Positions 6,620 to 12,998 of a stretch of 12,998 nucleotides of DNA are shown here, one piece after another. The notes below the pieces were generated by a model that did not search any database, was not told the DNA's origin, and was given only the letters and a program-made list of their open reading frames with translations. The stretch spans positions 1 through 12,998 of the forward strand of contig CACZPT010000096.1 in assembly GCA_902783085.1 (NCBI GenBank), read 5' to 3'. This DNA comes from an uncultured Methanobrevibacter sp. (GTDB taxonomy: Archaea > Methanobacteriota > Methanobacteria > Methanobacteriales > Methanobacteriaceae). A program made the translations under genes and the position numbers. Numbering within the stretch: position 1 is the first letter of the stretch; each line of letters begins with the position of its first letter.

Positions 6620-9055
6620 ATGATAAGTTATGAAGAATTTGAAGACATAGTAGTAAATATTTTAAAAAGAGATATCTCTTCAAATCATGACCAAAAAAAA
6701 GCTATTTTTTCAAAGGCAAATGAGCCACTTTTTATTGTAGCAGGCCCAGGATCAGGTAAAACAACAGTAATTGTTTTAAAAATATTAAAATTTATTTTTG
6801 TCGACGATATATCTCCAAGTGAAATAATAGCAACAACTTTTACAAAAAAAGCTGCTAATGAATTATACTCACGTATTCTTGGGTGGGGAGATGAAATTAA
6901 AACATACTTAAGTAAGGACATTAATAATTTTGACAGAATTGTTGAAATCAGTAAAATTGATTTTAACCAAATAAATATAGGAACTACCGACAGTATTGCT
7001 GAAGAACTACTTCGAGTTCATAAAGAACCCGGAACAAACCAGGAAGTAGTTATTGAAGAGTTTGTAGCAAAATTTGCAATGGTTAAAATACTGCTTAAGG
7101 ATGATAGGTATTTAGATGAAAATCTACAGGGATATCTTTCAAGTTTTACTTCAAAAGAAAAAATTAAAGAAGCCTCAAAAATGAGTGAAATTCTTTTGAA
7201 AATGAAAAATAGACTATATTATGACCAAATTGATTTTAACAAGCTAAACAAAAATTTAGCTAATGATATTGGTGCTAAAATAGCTCTTGAATGTATTAAA
7301 GATTATGAAGATGAATTAAAAAATAGAAATATCATAGATTTTGCAATGCTCGAGTCTAAATTTTTAAATAAACTGCAAAATCATAAATTAGATATGTTTT
7401 TAGATGATATTAAAATCGTACTGATTGACGAATATCAGGATACCAACTTACTTCAGGAAAAAATATATTTTACAATTGCAAAATCTGCAATAGCTAATAA
7501 TGGAAGTATTTCTGTTGTTGGAGATGATGACCAATCACTTTATCGTTTTAGAGGAGCAACAGTTGATTTGTTTACAGATTATAAAACTCGCTCAAAAGAA
7601 AAACTAGGGATTGATGTGGAGGAAATCAATCTTAGAACCAATTATCGTTCAAGTAAAAATATTATAAATCATTGTAATCAATTTGTTGAACTTGACAGTG
7701 AATATCAAAAAGCAAGAGTTGAAGATAAACCTAAAATTATTGCCCCGGATTTAGAATCATACAATATGCCTATACTTGGAATGTTTAGAAACAATATTGA
7801 AATATTATCAAAAGATTTAGCTAAATTAATCGGTGATTTGATAAATAAAGGTGAAACTACACTAAAAATCAAAAGAGTAATAGATAATGAATACTTCAAA
7901 CAACAGCTAAAATGTAAAACACCGGACGATTTAAAGCAACTTAAACAATCAAGTATTGATAAAGCTAAAAACATCAAAAACATCACCCTTAACTTAGATG
8001 AAAATGGTTCGGCATCAGATATAGCAGTTCTCACATACTCACCAAAAGAAGTTAAATCCGGCACCCCTACATTAAATGGTCAATTGAGAAGGAAACTTTC
8101 AAGATTAAAACCTTCAATTGAAGTATTTAATCCGCGCGGGCGAGATTTACAAGAAATAAAAGAAGTTGCAATATTTTGTGGATTGATGCTTGAATGTATA
8201 GATCCCGAATCCAAAATCCAAAATTCTGATAAACAAATTCCAGCAATTGGACGTAAAAACATGCAACGTTGGAGATATGAAGCAAGAGAATATATTAAAT
8301 TAAATCCAGAGCCACACGAACCTTTTGATTTAAATCAATTTGTAATAGATTGGCAGAGAAGAACTCCTAGAGGACGTGAAAAATGGCCTGAACGAGCTAG
8401 TTTAATGGAACTTGCATATAAATTAGTAACCTGGATTGATATCTTACAAGAAGATGCGGAAGGTGTTGTTTATCTGGAGGCTATTACCCAATCAATTACA
8501 CAAACTGGTTTTTTCAATCAATATTCAGCAAATATTATCTTTACAAGCCCTGAAAAAGAAAAAGAATCAATTTTAGAAGCTATTTGGAATATTTTTTTAC
8601 CTATTGCAACAAGTGATGTTGGAATTGATGAAGGATTGCTTGAGACATTACCTGACAATAGATTAAATATAATGTCAATTCATCAATCAAAGGGATTGGA
8701 ATTTCCATTGGTTATTGTGGATGTAGGTTCTAAATTTAAAAAGAACGATGTTAAAACACAGAATCTAAGATTTCCTAAAAAGGAGCCGGATTATACAATT
8801 CTTGAAGACAGTATTAGAAAATACAGTGAACTTGATGACACAAAAAGAAGTGAAAAAGATAAATCATTTGATGATTTAACAAGACTTTATTTTGTGGCAT
8901 TTTCAAGAGCGGAAAATGTATTATTGCTAATTGGACTTAATAGTGCAATTGATGGATATTCATATAAAAATAAACATTATTCGATTCCTAATGTTGCACT
9001 TGGATGGAGTAGAAATGAAAATCAAAAAGGATTTAGGGAGATTTATATAATATAG
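6620..9055 (+). CDS. UvrD/PcrA-like superfamily 1 DNA helicase
   Basis: All superfamily 1A helicase motifs are present. In 811-residue numbering they are Q motif NHDQKKA, Walker A AGPGSGKTT (41-49), Ia TTFTKKAANEL (72-82), II LIDEYQDTN (268-276), III VVGDDDQSLYRFRGA (299-313), IV NYRS (341-344), V SIHQSKGLEF (686-695) and VI YFVAFSRAEN (757-766). It should be an ATP-dependent 3'-5' DNA translocase. It has no C-terminal nuclease domain, unlike AddA, RecB or AdnA. Instead, a separate nuclease gene begins 10 bases later, and the two proteins probably work together. The stretch from about 380 to 670, with NPRGRDLQ near 504-511, should hold the 2B and accessory subdomains and diverges from textbook UvrD. 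It is longer than typical UvrD (about 720). UvrD-like helicase is certain; the pathway (recombination, repair or defence) is open. Confidence 0.95.
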   Translation: MISYEEFEDIVVNILKRDISSNHDQKKAIFSKANEPLFIVAGPGSGKTTVIVLKILKFIFVDDISPSEIIATTFTKKAANELYSRILGWGDEIKTYLSKDINNFDRIVEISKIDFNQINIGTTDSIAEELLRVHKEPGTNQEVVIEEFVAKFAMVKILLKDDRYLDENLQGYLSSFTSKEKIKEASKMSEILLKMKNRLYYDQIDFNKLNKNLANDIGAKIALECIKDYEDELKNRNIIDFAMLESKFLNKLQNHKLDMFLDDIKIVLIDEYQDTNLLQEKIYFTIAKSAIANNGSISVVGDDDQSLYRFRGATVDLFTDYKTRSKEKLGIDVEEINLRTNYRSSKNIINHCNQFVELDSEYQKARVEDKPKIIAPDLESYNMPILGMFRNNIEILSKDLAKLIGDLINKGETTLKIKRVIDNEYFKQQLKCKTPDDLKQLKQSSIDKAKNIKNITLNLDENGSASDIAVLTYSPKEVKSGTPTLNGQLRRKLSRLKPSIEVFNPRGRDLQEIKEVAIFCGLMLECIDPESKIQNSDKQIPAIGRKNMQRWRYEAREYIKLNPEPHEPFDLNQFVIDWQRRTPRGREKWPERASLMELAYKLVTWIDILQEDAEGVVYLEAITQSITQTGFFNQYSANIIFTSPEKEKESILEAIWNIFLPIATSDVGIDEGLLETLPDNRLNIMSIHQSKGLEFPLVIVDVGSKFKKNDVKTQNLRFPKKEPDYTILEDSIRKYSELDDTKRSEKDKSFDDLTRLYFVAFSRAENVLLLIGLNSAIDGYSYKNKHYSIPNVALGWSRNENQKGFREIYII

Positions 9056-9065
9056 TGGTGTTAAA

Positions 9066-10265
9066 ATGAAATTATCATCAAGATCAAAAGCTTATATGAT
9101 TCCAGAATACAGTTTAACTGGAGATTTATTATCTTATTTAACCTGCGGTTTACAATACCGATACCAGAACAAAGGAACACTACCCCCATCAATGCCTATT
9201 CAATTATGGTTTGGAGAATTTATTCATGGAGTGATGGAAGAAGCCTATTTAAAATGGGAAAGTGAAAAAACCGAATTTCCCTGGAATTGGAAAAATGATA
9301 TAAGACCTATTGAAGATATGATTGATTTAAGACTTCAAGTTAGGGGCCTCTATCCTCCGGCAAATCATTTCTTTACAACAAATCATCCAGACATTGAAAT
9401 TACCAGTGAAGATTTAAATGAATATGAACACAAAAAACTAGCTAGTGCAAGAGCCGAAAAAGCAATCAATGTGTGGGGTGCTGATTTATTCCCATTAATG
9501 GAATCAGCTGAAGTTTTAATTAAAGGTCTTAGAGAAATGCCATACAAAGCAAATGATAAACGCTCCGAGTATTATGGTATTAATGGAGTAATTGATGTTT
9601 TAAGCTCAATTAACATTAAAAAAGCAAATGAAAATAAGATTATCAAATACTTAAAAAATAATGCTGAATTTCAAAATATAATACGGGATTTAGAAGATGA
9701 AGATTATGAAATAATTATTGATTATAAAGGGATGAAAAGACCTCCATCCGATGTTAAAACAAGTAATAATGAAAATTGGGATTATCACGAAAGACAAATA
9801 TTAACCTATTCCTGGCTTAGAGAACAACAAGAAGGAAAAAGACCAGTTGCAGGAATTATTTTTTATTTAAATGAATTGGTGCCTTCAAAAGAAGATTTAA
9901 TTTTAATAAAAGATGATATACGTCACCACTTAACAGATATACCTAAAAAAAGTGAATATTTATCTGATATTGAATTGATAGATAATTGGCAACAGGATGA
10001 TAAACTTCCAGAATTAAGTGAAAAATTTAAAATGGATAGGTCAATTAGAATAATACCTATTAATGAAGAAAAAATTGATGACGCACTGAGTAAATTTGAT
10101 AGTGTTGTTAAAACCATTGAAACATCAATAATTAAAGAAACAAATGGATGTAAAATTCAGGAGGCATGGAAAGCTGAAGCTGAAGAGAGAACATGTGCTG
10201 CATGTGACTTTAAAACATTTTGTAAAAATAATAAAAATAAATCAAAAAACTTTAAAATTCCTTGA
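9066..10265 (+). CDS. RecB/Cas4-like PD-(D/E)XK nuclease with Fe-S cluster motif
   Basis: This 399-residue protein fits the RecB-like nuclease fold (PDDEXK_1). The N-terminal SYLTCGLQYRYQ (residues 23-34) gives C27, and the C-terminus gives C377xxC380xxxxxC386. Together these are the spaced cysteines that hold a [4Fe-4S] cluster in AddB, AdnB and Cas4. Catalytic residues can be placed: H54 in GEFIHG, D177 in GVIDV, D219-Y-K221 in the D-x-K motif, and Q244/Y248 in RQILTYSWL. It should cut single-stranded DNA or DNA ends and lacks any helicase motif. A GTGGTG ribosome-binding site (9055-9060) precedes the ATG. It lies 10 bases behind the UvrD-like gene, so the two form one operon. A Cas4 assignment is less likely: there is no CRISPR context, and the protein is about twice the size of Cas4. 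Confidence 0.9.
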   Translation: MKLSSRSKAYMIPEYSLTGDLLSYLTCGLQYRYQNKGTLPPSMPIQLWFGEFIHGVMEEAYLKWESEKTEFPWNWKNDIRPIEDMIDLRLQVRGLYPPANHFFTTNHPDIEITSEDLNEYEHKKLASARAEKAINVWGADLFPLMESAEVLIKGLREMPYKANDKRSEYYGINGVIDVLSSINIKKANENKIIKYLKNNAEFQNIIRDLEDEDYEIIIDYKGMKRPPSDVKTSNNENWDYHERQILTYSWLREQQEGKRPVAGIIFYLNELVPSKEDLILIKDDIRHHLTDIPKKSEYLSDIELIDNWQQDDKLPELSEKFKMDRSIRIIPINEEKIDDALSKFDSVVKTIETSIIKETNGCKIQEAWKAEAEERTCAACDFKTFCKNNKNKSKNFKIP

Positions 10266-10283
10266 ACTATATAATTAATAAAT

Positions 10284-10289
10284 AGGTGA
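10284..10289 (+). promoter_or_regulatory. Ribosome-binding site that sets the DUF169 gene start
   Basis: AGGTGA is a perfect archaeal ribosome-binding site, ending 5 bases before the ATG at 10295. An in-frame GTG at 10286 lies inside it and is therefore not the start. Confidence 0.75.
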
Positions 10290-10294
10290 GTAAT

Positions 10295-10975
10295 ATGGGC
10301 AAAGCAGATTTAGAAAAAAATCAAAAATATGCGAAAATTATTGAAAAAAACCTCAAATTGACTTGTAAACCAGTAGCTATGAAATTAATTAGCTCTGAAG
10401 ATGAAATTCCAGAAGGTTTTGAATTAATTGGTGAAAAAATCAGACATTGTGAAATGGTCAGGAAAGCTTCTCTTGGAGATAAATTCTATAGTAGTGTAGA
10501 AGAACAAATGTGTCTTGGTGGAGCTGGAGCTATTGGGCTTAGAGAAATGCCTGAAAAATTAGCTAATGGTGAAAAATACTTTTCACTTGGAAGGTTTAAA
10601 GATTTGGAAACTGCTAAAAGCCTTACCGATAAACTTTCAATTATTAAAGATGAACATTGGGGAATTGTTTATGCACCTCTTGATGAAGCTAATTTCAAAG
10701 CCGATGTTGTACAGATTATATCTGAGCCTGTTACCAGTATGAAACTTGCTCAAAGTATTGTTTACTCTAGTGGAGATAAAATTAAACCTAATTTTGCAGG
10801 TATTCAATCATTATGTGGTGATGCGTTTGCATATCCTTATCTTGAAAAGAGTGTTAACTTTACATTAGGTTGTGATGGTTCTAGAAAAGCTGCTGATATT
10901 AAAGACTATGAAATGGCTATTGGTATTAGTAGTGACAATTTGGATGAAGTAATTTCCGGATTGGAATTAATCTAG
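10295..10975 (+). CDS. DUF169 family protein (COG2043)
   Basis: This 226-residue protein matches the DUF169 family of archaea and anaerobic bacteria, whose function is not established. Family hallmarks are CKPVAMKL near the N-terminus (C24), C52 in RHCEMV, C73 in QMCLGGAGAIGL, C174 in SLCGDAFAYPY and C193 in LGCDGSRK. Five cysteines in conserved contexts suggest metal or cluster binding, but this is inference. It has no signal peptide or membrane segment. The gap to the nuclease stop is 29 bases, so it may be read from the same transcript. A TATA-like stretch (TATATAATTAATAAATA, 10268-10284) is too close to the ATG to give a normal leader. The 3' end overlaps the convergent nucleotidyltransferase gene by 9 bases. 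A functional link to the helicase-nuclease pair is not implied by sequence. Confidence 0.9.
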   Translation: MGKADLEKNQKYAKIIEKNLKLTCKPVAMKLISSEDEIPEGFELIGEKIRHCEMVRKASLGDKFYSSVEEQMCLGGAGAIGLREMPEKLANGEKYFSLGRFKDLETAKSLTDKLSIIKDEHWGIVYAPLDEANFKADVVQIISEPVTSMKLAQSIVYSSGDKIKPNFAGIQSLCGDAFAYPYLEKSVNFTLGCDGSRKAADIKDYEMAIGISSDNLDEVISGLELI

Positions 10976-11620
10976 TGATTTTAAATATTCATCATAATGA
11001 TTAATGTTTAATAATTCTTTTTTATTTTTTTCTTTTATTCCATAAAACGTATAGCCATCAGCAAATATTTTACGAAGAATTGGATTTAAATTATCATCTT
11101 CATTTACTAAATATTTCATTAAATTTTTTCTTGGTGCTACAAAAGGCATTCCTAATCCTTCAGCAGTATCTAAAAGACCGGTTTTTCTTCTTCTTAATAT
11201 TGATATTGTTTTATATGGATTTTGGGAATTTTTAAATACTTCAATCATTTTATTGAAAGTTTCACCGGATACTGTTGGTTGGTCACCAGTAACACATAAT
11301 GCAAATTCAGAACTTATATTTGATAAACCATTAAAAAGTGAAGTTGATAGACCTACATCACAAGGATTATTTATTATAAATTTTACATCATCATTATAAT
11401 TATCACTAATAGCTTCAAGAATTTCGCTAGCATAATGGCCAAGTACAACAATACACTCACCTATATTCGCAGATAGTGTATTATCTATTGTTGTCTCTAA
11501 AACTGTCTTATTATTAAATGGCAAAATAAGTTTATTTTGAATATTCAAATTTCGAGAAATTTGATCCTTTCTCATTCTGGAATTTTTACCGGCCGCCGTT
11601 ATAATCGCTGAAATTGACAT
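10967..11620 (-). CDS. MocA/MobA-like nucleotidyltransferase
   Basis: This 217-residue Rossmann-like NTP transferase resembles the molybdenum cofactor cytidylyl/guanylyltransferase group. It has AAGKNSRM (9-16) at the nucleotide loop, K30 in the following KLILPF, the segment NNPCDVGLSTSLFNGL (84-99), GDQP (112-115) with the metal-binding aspartate, GLGMPFVAPR (155-164) and a C-terminal NINHYDEY (205-212) like the NIDTPEDY of MobA proteins. The loop between RM and K30 is about ten residues longer than in typical MocA, so the substrate may differ. It could serve molybdopterin or tungstopterin dinucleotide formation, or another nucleotide-linked metabolite. No ribosome-binding site precedes the ATG, and an AT box lies about 27 bases upstream, which points to a leaderless mRNA. 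Its stop overlaps the convergent DUF169 gene by 9 bases. Confidence 0.83.
   Translation of the reverse strand: MSISAIITAAGKNSRMRKDQISRNLNIQNKLILPFNNKTVLETTIDNTLSANIGECIVVLGHYASEILEAISDNYNDDVKFIINNPCDVGLSTSLFNGLSNISSEFALCVTGDQPTVSGETFNKMIEVFKNSQNPYKTISILRRRKTGLLDTAEGLGMPFVAPRKNLMKYLVNEDDNLNPILRKIFADGYTFYGIKEKNKKELLNINHYDEYLKSLD
11018..11031 (+). terminator. T-rich run-out of the DUF169 transcript
   Basis: T6 (11018-11023) and T7 (11025-11031) follow the DUF169 stop by about 45 bases on the plus strand. They lie inside the Lys-rich 3' end of the opposing nucleotidyltransferase gene, so transcript 3' ends probably overlap. The run could also simply reflect lysine codons. Confidence 0.35.
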
Positions 11621-11623
11621 AAT

Positions 11624-11631
11624 AAAAAAAA
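11624..11631 (-). terminator. Oligo-T run after the VanW-like gene
   Basis: T8 on the minus strand, 19 bases past the VanW-like stop and only three bases before the nucleotidyltransferase ATG. It would end the upstream transcript and supports separate transcription of the next gene. Confidence 0.4.
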
Positions 11632-11640
11632 GAGTGAATG

Positions 11641-11652
11641 GATATTTTAATT
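11641..11652 (-). promoter_or_regulatory. TATA-like box of the nucleotidyltransferase gene
   Basis: The minus strand reads ATTAAAATATCC, centred about 27 bases before the ATG at 11620, the classical distance to a transcription start. With no ribosome-binding site between, this indicates a leaderless message. The box overlaps the stop codon of the VanW-like gene. Confidence 0.4.
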
Positions 11653-12838
11653 AAGAAGGCACATACCTTAAAACTTGAGCATAAATAACCATTCCAGTTC
11701 CTTCACCTTTAGTCCACATGACAATTTTAACTGGATAAGTATGATTATTAGTTACTTTAATATCATATGCAGGATTATATCCAAATAAAACTGCATTTTC
11801 ATCACCAGTCATTCCAGTAGGCATTCCAAATCCTTCTGCAAGTACAGCACCCCGCAGTGCTCTAGCCGGAGGACATACACCATGAGCAGCACTTCCACCA
11901 GGTGCTTCAGCATCAGCAGCAGAACCAAAACTAACATAATCCTGCCCACTTCCAGAACAGTTAGGCGGAATGATTGTATTATTCCATGCCTCTACAAACT
12001 GTCTTGCATTAAATTCCCTTACTGCATTACCATATTCAGGGTGAGAACCTAAGGTTGTATAGTATAATTCCCCATCTTGTTGTGTTGTATTGCCCATGTA
12101 TAATAAAATAGGAGAACCAACAGGATAAGCATCAACATAATCAGAAACATTCTGTCCAAATATACGGGCAATATCACTGTTATTAATAGATGATCTACCA
12201 TCAGAAAATCCACTAATACCCTTTGTTAATGTAAAATTAGATCCGACATGTGAATCGTGGTTATACCAATTTTGAATTGTGGTTACATTATAAAATCCAT
12301 TTGAATAATTCAAATTCCTAATTTCATTAGCTGGAATTGATCTAACTAATGTACCATTCTCATATAAATCAACACCATTTTCTGTTCTGGTTAAAACTGA
12401 ATAAGGGACACTATATCCCCAAACATAAGTATTTGGCCCTTTAACCGTTAATCGACTATTATTGTCATAAGTTAAAAATCCTGGCCCTTCAAAACCTACA
12501 GCATTACCATACCCATCAATACCTTCACCAGATATCGTGGTAAAATCAAATGGAACCACACCCGTAGTTAATGTTAAAAGAATGCCTTTTAAATCTAATG
12601 TTAAAATTAAATGGGCAATAAATGGAACATTACTAAGCAATGGTACTTGAACCATGTCCTTTCCATCTAAAATTGAATCCCCAGCAAACATAGACTGTCC
12701 AATTGGCAAATCATAAGCTTCAGCCATATCGTGAGCTGAAAATTTAGTAGGCATTACAAAGGAGAAGGCAAATAACATTATACAAATAACAAATAATGCT
12801 AAAACAATTTTAATTGAAGTATTTCTCCACTCACTCAT
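11651..12838 (-). CDS. Membrane-anchored VanW-like extracellular protein
   Basis: The 395-residue product starts with a short basic segment and one strong membrane helix (about residues 8-30), so most of it is probably outside the cell. The C-terminal part (about 290-395) resembles the VanW domain: GxGQDYVSF, then HGVCPPARALRGAVLAEGFG (C322, matching the GGVCQ-type core), then YDIKVTNNHTYPVKIVMW, matching the family's DLKFKNNT-YPI strand. Bacterial VanW lies in some vancomycin-resistance clusters but has no established function. About nine N-x-S/T sequons lie beyond the helix, compatible with archaeal N-glycosylation but also expected from an AT-rich, Asn-rich protein. The start is supported by TGGTG at 12846-12850, seven bases upstream. 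Residues 31-290 are not recognised. The VanW call is moderately sure. Confidence 0.72.
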   Translation of the reverse strand: MSEWRNTSIKIVLALFVICIMLFAFSFVMPTKFSAHDMAEAYDLPIGQSMFAGDSILDGKDMVQVPLLSNVPFIAHLILTLDLKGILLTLTTGVVPFDFTTISGEGIDGYGNAVGFEGPGFLTYDNNSRLTVKGPNTYVWGYSVPYSVLTRTENGVDLYENGTLVRSIPANEIRNLNYSNGFYNVTTIQNWYNHDSHVGSNFTLTKGISGFSDGRSSINNSDIARIFGQNVSDYVDAYPVGSPILLYMGNTTQQDGELYYTTLGSHPEYGNAVREFNARQFVEAWNNTIIPPNCSGSGQDYVSFGSAADAEAPGGSAAHGVCPPARALRGAVLAEGFGMPTGMTGDENAVLFGYNPAYDIKVTNNHTYPVKIVMWTKGEGTGMVIYAQVLRYVPS

Positions 12839-12998
12839 TAATAAACACCATGTTAATATAGATTAATATAATTTTATATCAATATTAATATTTATATATG
12901 ATGTTATTTAAAACCAATGCCGTCAGGTTAAGAAAATTTATTCCTTGTTAAAATTCTTTATATGTTAATCTAGTTAGTAAATTATTACTAAATTCTAA
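12839..12998. promoter_or_regulatory. Upstream region of the VanW-like gene with promoter and inverted repeat
   Basis: This 160-base A/T-rich region reaches the window end. On the minus strand, CATATATAAATA (12889-12900) is a good TATA box for the VanW-like gene, giving a leader of about 30 bases with the TGGTG site. TTAGTAA-ATTA-TTACTAA (12974-12991) is a perfect 7-base inverted repeat. TTTATATG at 12957-12964 on the plus strand could promote a gene beyond the window. No credible ORF was found. Confidence 0.4.

Noticed and set aside
7705..8064. 119-codon minus-strand frame inside the UvrD-like gene
   Set aside because: Lies wholly opposite a gene with a full helicase motif set; Ser/Leu/Phe-rich composition typical of an antisense shadow; no recognised motif.
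9066..10265. Nuclease as Cas4 of a CRISPR system
   Set aside because: No repeats, cas1, cas2 or other cas genes in the window; the protein is about twice Cas4 length and paired with a UvrD-like helicase.
6620..10265. Calling the pair addA/addB or Gabija
   Set aside because: The helicase lacks a nuclease domain and the nuclease lacks a helicase-like region, unlike AddAB. Gabija pairs a UvrD-like protein with an OLD/TOPRIM nuclease, which is not seen here.
11830..11960. Locally G/C-richer, Ala-rich stretch in the VanW-like gene as foreign DNA
   Set aside because: It coincides with the Gly/Ala-rich conserved core of the domain, which explains the composition.
12898..12951. Small ORF of 17 codons after TTTATATATG
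   Set aside because: Very short, no ribosome-binding site, in AT-rich promoter sequence; no support beyond an ATG and a stop.

Overview
The window is a very AT-rich stretch from a methanogenic archaeon, most likely of the Methanobacteriales (Methanobrevibacter type). This is inferred from the A/T-rich spacers, GGTGA/GGTGAT ribosome-binding sites, TATA-like boxes, oligo-T run-outs, an archaeal-type tRNA-Ala, a short archaeal HypB, and families common in methanogens (DUF354, DUF169, an aldo/keto reductase with ferredoxin-type cysteines). The species cannot be fixed from the sequence alone. There is no CRISPR array, insertion sequence, integrase or rRNA, and no gene-free gap exceeds about 160 bases.

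Layout: on the left, a minus-strand unit hypA-hypB-DUF354 gene is followed by tRNA-Ala(GGC). HypA and HypB deliver nickel to [NiFe]-hydrogenases; the DUF354 protein is a glycosyltransferase/epimerase-fold protein of unknown substrate. A plus-strand gene diverging from hypA encodes an aldo/keto reductase with two C-terminal [4Fe-4S] motifs. It converges on the next gene.

The middle (about 3.5-10.3 kb) is a DNA-processing island. A minus-strand superfamily 2 helicase of the MrfA (YprA)/DUF1998 type carries an unusual four-repeat TPR tail. Diverging from it is a plus-strand pair: a UvrD/PcrA-like superfamily 1 helicase and, 10 bases later, a stand-alone RecB/Cas4-like PD-(D/E)XK nuclease with the four cysteines of an iron-sulfur nuclease. 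The pair looks like a two-polypeptide version of AddAB/AdnAB helicase-nucleases and may act in end resection, crosslink repair or defence. This is the best candidate for an under-described system here.

On the right, a DUF169 gene follows the nuclease closely. Its stop overlaps by 9 bases the convergent end of a MocA/MobA-like nucleotidyltransferase gene. Upstream of that, on the same minus strand, lies a gene for a membrane-anchored, probably extracellular VanW-like protein, followed to the window end by a 160-base AT-rich promoter region.

For four genes an upstream in-frame GTG or TTG, or a missing ribosome-binding site, affects the start call. I chose starts by ribosome-binding-site spacing: the SF2 helicase at 6459, the SF1 helicase at 6620, the DUF169 gene at 10295. 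The nucleotidyltransferase gene at 11620 appears to be leaderless.
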